A stretch of DNA of 43,899 nucleotides, taken from contig JABMOQ010000059.1 of the NCBI GenBank assembly GCA_013204045.1, positions 1 through 43,899 of the forward strand. The letters run 5' to 3'. Under the pieces are notes generated by a model, which saw nothing but the letters and a program-made list of their open reading frames with translations, was not told where the DNA came from and made no database searches. Positions 40,515 through 43,899 of the stretch are shown piece by piece. Source of the DNA: Rhodospirillaceae bacterium. GTDB taxonomy: Bacteria; Pseudomonadota; Alphaproteobacteria; Rhodospirillales; JABHCV01. Each line of letters starts with the position of its first letter. Position 1 is the stretch's first letter. Position numbers and translations under genes: made by a program.

Positions 40515-42104
40515 ATGACGTTGAACGAAAAAGAATCCCTGACAAGGCCGAAACCGGTCGTCCTGTGTATCCTCGACGGCTGGGGCGAAAGACAGGCCGC
40601 CGCCGATAATGCGGTATCCTCTGCCGATACCCCCAATCTTGATAAATTCCGGTTCCTGGCGGCGCAGGCGGGCTTGATGTCCCGGCTCCAGGCCTCGGAA
40701 GATCATGTCGGCCTGCCGCACGGACAAATGGGCAATTCCGAGGTCGGGCACACCAATATCGGCGCCGGGCGGGTGGTCATGCAGGACCTGCCGCGTATCA
40801 ACGCTGCCGTGGCCGACGGCACGTTGGCAACAAATCCGGCGCTCAAATATATTATCGACAGATTGAAGGCCAGCGGCGGCACCTGTCATCTGGCCGGCCT
40901 GTTGTCGCCGGGCGGCGTCCATTCCCATTCCAGCCACCTGATGGCGCTGACGGAAATCCTCAGCGCCGCCGGCATCCCGGTGGCCATACATGCGTTTCTC
41001 GATGGCCGGGACACGCCACCGAAAAGCGGACTCGATTACATGACCGTTTTTCTGAGCTGTATCGAAGATCTTAAAGGAGTCCGCGTCGCCACCGTATGCG
41101 GGCGCTATTACGCCATGGACCGGGACAACCGCTGGGACCGGGTCGAACAGGCCTACCGGGCGCTGGTCGATGCCGAAGGGGGCAGGGAACCGGACGCCCT
41201 GGCCGCCATTACCGGCGGCTATGGCCGCGGCGAGACCGATGAATTCATCCGGCCATCGGTGATCGGCGATTACGGGGGCATGAACGATGGCGACGGCCTG
41301 CTGATGGCCAATTTTCGAGCCGACCGGGCCCGGGAAATTCTGGCCGCCCTGGTCGATCCCGATTTCGACGGCTTCCAGCGCACGCGCAAGGTCGACTTTG
41401 CCGCGCGCCTTGGCATGATCAGCTATTCCAGCCATCTGGACGGCTTTTTCGCCATCCTGTTCCCGTCGGGTGAATTGAAAAATATTTTGGGCGAGGTCGT
41501 TGCCGATGCCGGCATGAAGCAGTTACGGATTGCCGAGACCGAGAAATACGCCCACGTCACCTTTTTCTTTAACGGCGGCCGGGAACGCGTCTTTGATGGC
41601 GAAGAACGTATCATGGTGCCGTCGCCGAAAGTTGCCACCTATGATCTTAAGCCGGAAATGTCGGCCGTGGAAGTCACCGACCGGCTGGTCGAGGCCATTG
41701 CCGGCGGCACCTTCGATCTGATCATCGTCAACTACGCCAACGGCGATATGGTCGGCCATAGCGGCGTCATGGCGGCCGCTATCAAGGCCGTCGAAACCGT
41801 CGATGCCTGTTTAGGGTCCCTGAACAATGCGGTCACCGCGGCCGGCGGGGTTTTGCTGGTTACCGCCGATCACGGCAATTGCGAGCAGATGCAGGACAAT
41901 TCTAAAGATACGTCGCAGCCCCACACCGCCCACACCATCAATCCGGTTCCCTTGATCATGCTGAATGCGCCGCCCTGGGTTCAGGGCAGCCTCAGGGACG
42001 GCGCTTTGTCCGATATCGCGCCGACGCTGCTCGCCCTGATGGGGCTTGAACAACCGGCTGAAATGACCGGCCGCTCCCTGATCGACGGGCGGGCCGCCCC
42101 ATGA
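40515..42104 (+). CDS. gpmI: 2,3-bisphosphoglycerate-independent phosphoglycerate mutase (529 aa)
   Basis: An alkaline-phosphatase-fold enzyme that interconverts 3- and 2-phosphoglycerate with manganese. Asp21 in LCILDGWGER and the phosphorylated Ser75 in GQMGNSEVGHTNIGAGR are in place, as are HAFLDGRDTPPKSG, CGRYYAMDRDNRWDR and VTADHGNCEQM. The length is slightly above the usual 510-515. It overlaps the envC-like gene by four bases, so the two are co-transcribed with ctpA. Confidence 0.97.
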   Translation: MTLNEKESLTRPKPVVLCILDGWGERQAAADNAVSSADTPNLDKFRFLAAQAGLMSRLQASEDHVGLPHGQMGNSEVGHTNIGAGRVVMQDLPRINAAVADGTLATNPALKYIIDRLKASGGTCHLAGLLSPGGVHSHSSHLMALTEILSAAGIPVAIHAFLDGRDTPPKSGLDYMTVFLSCIEDLKGVRVATVCGRYYAMDRDNRWDRVEQAYRALVDAEGGREPDALAAITGGYGRGETDEFIRPSVIGDYGGMNDGDGLLMANFRADRAREILAALVDPDFDGFQRTRKVDFAARLGMISYSSHLDGFFAILFPSGELKNILGEVVADAGMKQLRIAETEKYAHVTFFFNGGRERVFDGEERIMVPSPKVATYDLKPEMSAVEVTDRLVEAIAGGTFDLIIVNYANGDMVGHSGVMAAAIKAVETVDACLGSLNNAVTAAGGVLLVTADHGNCEQMQDNSKDTSQPHTAHTINPVPLIMLNAPPWVQGSLRDGALSDIAPTLLALMGLEQPAEMTGRSLIDGRAAP

Positions 42105-43318
42105 GGCTCCTTGCCTGTATGATTGTGGCTATGGCGCTGATCTTGGTTGCTGATATTGCCCCGGCGGCAGAGCAACCGGGCGCCAAGTTGCAAGACGTCG
42201 AACGCGCCCTCGATGCCGGCAAGAAACAGCGCGATGCCCTCAAGAAAAAATCCGGCGATCTGGCTGCTGAGCTACAAAGCCTGAAGGTGGCGACGGTCAA
42301 GGCGGCGGCCCTTATTCAAAATCACGAGGCATCGGTGCTGGAACTGGAAGCCCGTATCAAACGGCTGTCGGAAATATCCCGGGAAAAAACCCAGCGCCTG
42401 CAAGCCCGGCGGGGACAATTCGGCCGCGTGCTCCAGGCCCTGTTGCGCATGGCCCGCCACCCACCGGAAGCGATGATCGCCGCCCCGGTAACGCCGTCGG
42501 AAATGGTCCGCGGCGCGATCTTGTTGCGGGCCGCAGTTCCGGAAATAGAACGCCGCGCCGATGCCTTGAGGGACGATCTGGAAAGCCTGTTTCGGGCCGG
42601 CCAGCAGGCCACGGAAAGACGCCAGCAACTGGCCTTGGAAATGACCGGTCTTGCCGAGCAGCGCAGCAACCTGGGCCAGTTGATGGCCCGTAAAACCACA
42701 TTGAAAAGTCAGGCCGACACCGAAACGCAAAAAGCCGAGCGCCGGGTCCGGGCCCTGGCCAACGAGGCGAAAAGCCTGCGCGAGCTCATGGAAAAACTGC
42801 AAGCTGATCGCCAAAGCCGCGAAGCAAAGGCCAAAATTACAGAGAAAAAAGACACCAAAAAGAAAACCCAGGTGGCCTCATTACCAGCCCTGGCAAAGCC
42901 CGCTGATCCCATATCCGGGGCCAAGGGGCGGTTGCCCTACCCGGTGGTCGGCAGCCTTGTCGGGCGCTATGGGCAGACCATGGAAACCGGGCTGACTCGC
43001 AAGGGTATCACCATCGAGGCCCGCCCCGGCTCACAGGTCGTTGCTCCCTATGACGGACAGGTGGTTTTTGCCGGCCCTTTCAAGGGGTACGGGCAGCTCT
43101 TGATCATCGAACATGACGAGGGATATCATAGCCTTCTGGCGGGTGTGACCCGTATCGACAGCGTCATCGGGCAGCATGTGCTTTCCGGTGAACCGGTCGG
43201 CATTATGGGCAGCCCGGCCGACGGATTTCCGATATTGTATGTGGAGTTGCGACGTAATGGTCAACCCATCAATCCCGTGCCGTGGTTGGCGGCGCGCAAA
43301 GCTAAGGTAAGTGGATAA
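42101..43318 (+). CDS. envC: EnvC-like murein hydrolase activator (405 aa)
   Basis: A signal peptide of about 22 residues (MRLLACMIVAMALILVADIA) precedes a long coiled coil (about residues 30-245) and a C-terminal LytM domain (about 285-395). The LytM zinc ligands are degenerate: the HxxxD block reads RKGITIEARPGS and the HFEVR-like strand reads LYVELRR, so it is probably not catalytic. EnvC-type proteins activate amidases at the septum, and this one is probably periplasmic. It lies between gpmI and ctpA, a usual alphaproteobacterial order. Confidence 0.88.
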   Translation: MRLLACMIVAMALILVADIAPAAEQPGAKLQDVERALDAGKKQRDALKKKSGDLAAELQSLKVATVKAAALIQNHEASVLELEARIKRLSEISREKTQRLQARRGQFGRVLQALLRMARHPPEAMIAAPVTPSEMVRGAILLRAAVPEIERRADALRDDLESLFRAGQQATERRQQLALEMTGLAEQRSNLGQLMARKTTLKSQADTETQKAERRVRALANEAKSLRELMEKLQADRQSREAKAKITEKKDTKKKTQVASLPALAKPADPISGAKGRLPYPVVGSLVGRYGQTMETGLTRKGITIEARPGSQVVAPYDGQVVFAGPFKGYGQLLIIEHDEGYHSLLAGVTRIDSVIGQHVLSGEPVGIMGSPADGFPILYVELRRNGQPINPVPWLAARKAKVSG

Positions 43319-43323
43319 AGAGT

Positions 43324-43899
43324 ATGAAAAACAAACTGGTTGCGGCAACCTATGTGGTCTGCCTTTTGGTCGCCCCCTTGAGCTTCATTATGGCTCCGGC
43401 GGCCCTGGCAGAAGAAAATAGCAACAATACCGAGGAAACCTATCGGTTGCTTAACCTGTTCGGCGACGTTTTCGAACGCGTGCGCGCCGATTACGTCGAA
43501 GCGTCATCGGACGAGGAATTGATAGAGGCGGCGATCGCCGGCATGCTGACGTCCCTTGATCCGCACTCCAGCTACCTTAACGCCAAAGACTATACCGATA
43601 TGCAGGTGCAGACCCGTGGCCGCTTCGGCGGATTGGGCATCGAGGTAACCATGGAAAGTGGCGTCATCAAGGTAGTGTCCCCCATCGATGACACGCCGGC
43701 CTTTCGCGCCGGAATCGAAGCCGGTGATTTTGTCACCCATCTTGACGGTGAAGCGGTTCTTGGCCTGACCTTATCCCAGGCGGTCGAGAAAATGCGGGGC
43801 AAGGTTGGCACCGACATCATCCTGACCGTTCGCCGCATCGGCCGTGATGATGCTTTCGATGTGACGATTACCCGCGCCATTATAAAAATCCGTTCGGTG
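43324..43899 (+). CDS. ctpA: Carboxy-terminal processing protease (S41), 3' end outside window
   Basis: The first 192 codons are in the window. A signal peptide (KLVAATYVVCLLVAPLSFIM) ends near residue 31, then an N-terminal helical domain (YRLLNLFGDVFERVRADYVE) with GMLTSLDPHSSYL, the S41 hallmark, and a PDZ domain from about residue 95 (RGRFGGLGIEVTMESGVIKV, then DTPAFRAGIEAGDFVTHLDG). The catalytic Ser-Lys dyad lies beyond the edge. The protease trims periplasmic proteins. It follows the envC-like gene by five bases. Confidence 0.93.
   Translation, partial: MKNKLVAATYVVCLLVAPLSFIMAPAALAEENSNNTEETYRLLNLFGDVFERVRADYVEASSDEELIEAAIAGMLTSLDPHSSYLNAKDYTDMQVQTRGRFGGLGIEVTMESGVIKVVSPIDDTPAFRAGIEAGDFVTHLDGEAVLGLTLSQAVEKMRGKVGTDIILTVRRIGRDDAFDVTITRAIIKIRSV

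Overview
The window looks like a chromosome segment of a Rhodospirillales-like alphaproteobacterium carrying a mobile island on its left. Three things point there: the block rplU-rpmA-obgE-proB-proA-nadD-rsfS-rlmH with gpmI, an envC-like gene and ctpA on the right; the DUF2924/serine-recombinase module on the left; and the GC-rich codon use of positions 10250-43899. The species cannot be named from sequence alone.

Region 1 (1-9450) is accessory and visibly more AT-rich. On the minus strand are a phage-type cassette of small genes ending in an AAA ATPase cut by the window edge (1-1539), a sigma-region-4-like gene, a Mu Com-like zinc-finger gene and a four-gene operon. That operon encodes an XRE repressor, an ImmA/IrrE-type metalloprotease and two proteins I cannot assign (2791-6142). 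It is the best candidate here for an undescribed stress or defence module. Divergent to it is a tightly overlapping quartet with DUF2924 and a large serine recombinase, followed by a SEC-C/YecA-like gene. A tRNA-Ser(CGA) at 9839-9928 separates the island from the chromosome.

Region 2 (10257-28622) is a large polyamine/amine catabolism locus. It combines a PotABCD-type importer, PuuA-, PuuB- and PuuD-like enzymes, a SpuC-like and a second class III aminotransferase, an agmatinase-family ureohydrolase, an SDR, an MFS transporter, a cupin and a PuuR-like repressor. Two trimethylamine-dehydrogenase-family flavoproteins stand out because acidic or polar residues replace part of the aromatic substrate bowl. 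No PuuC-type aldehyde dehydrogenase is present. Four AT-rich sites resembling the E. coli PuuR operator lie at or near gene starts and suggest one regulon.

Region 3 (28765-33565) holds a P-type ATPase very like Na,K-ATPase in its membrane motifs, a small SAM methyltransferase, an EamA exporter, and a c-di-GMP-I (GEMM-I) riboswitch. The riboswitch stands directly before a 52-residue putative membrane protein that is closed by an intrinsic terminator.

Region 4 (33566-43899) is housekeeping: L21 (with a repetitive Lys/Ala tail and a leader that can fold two ways), L27, Obg, proline synthesis (ProB, ProA), NadD, RsfS, RlmH, an inverted TSUP permease gene, GpmI, an EnvC-like factor and the start of a CtpA protease.
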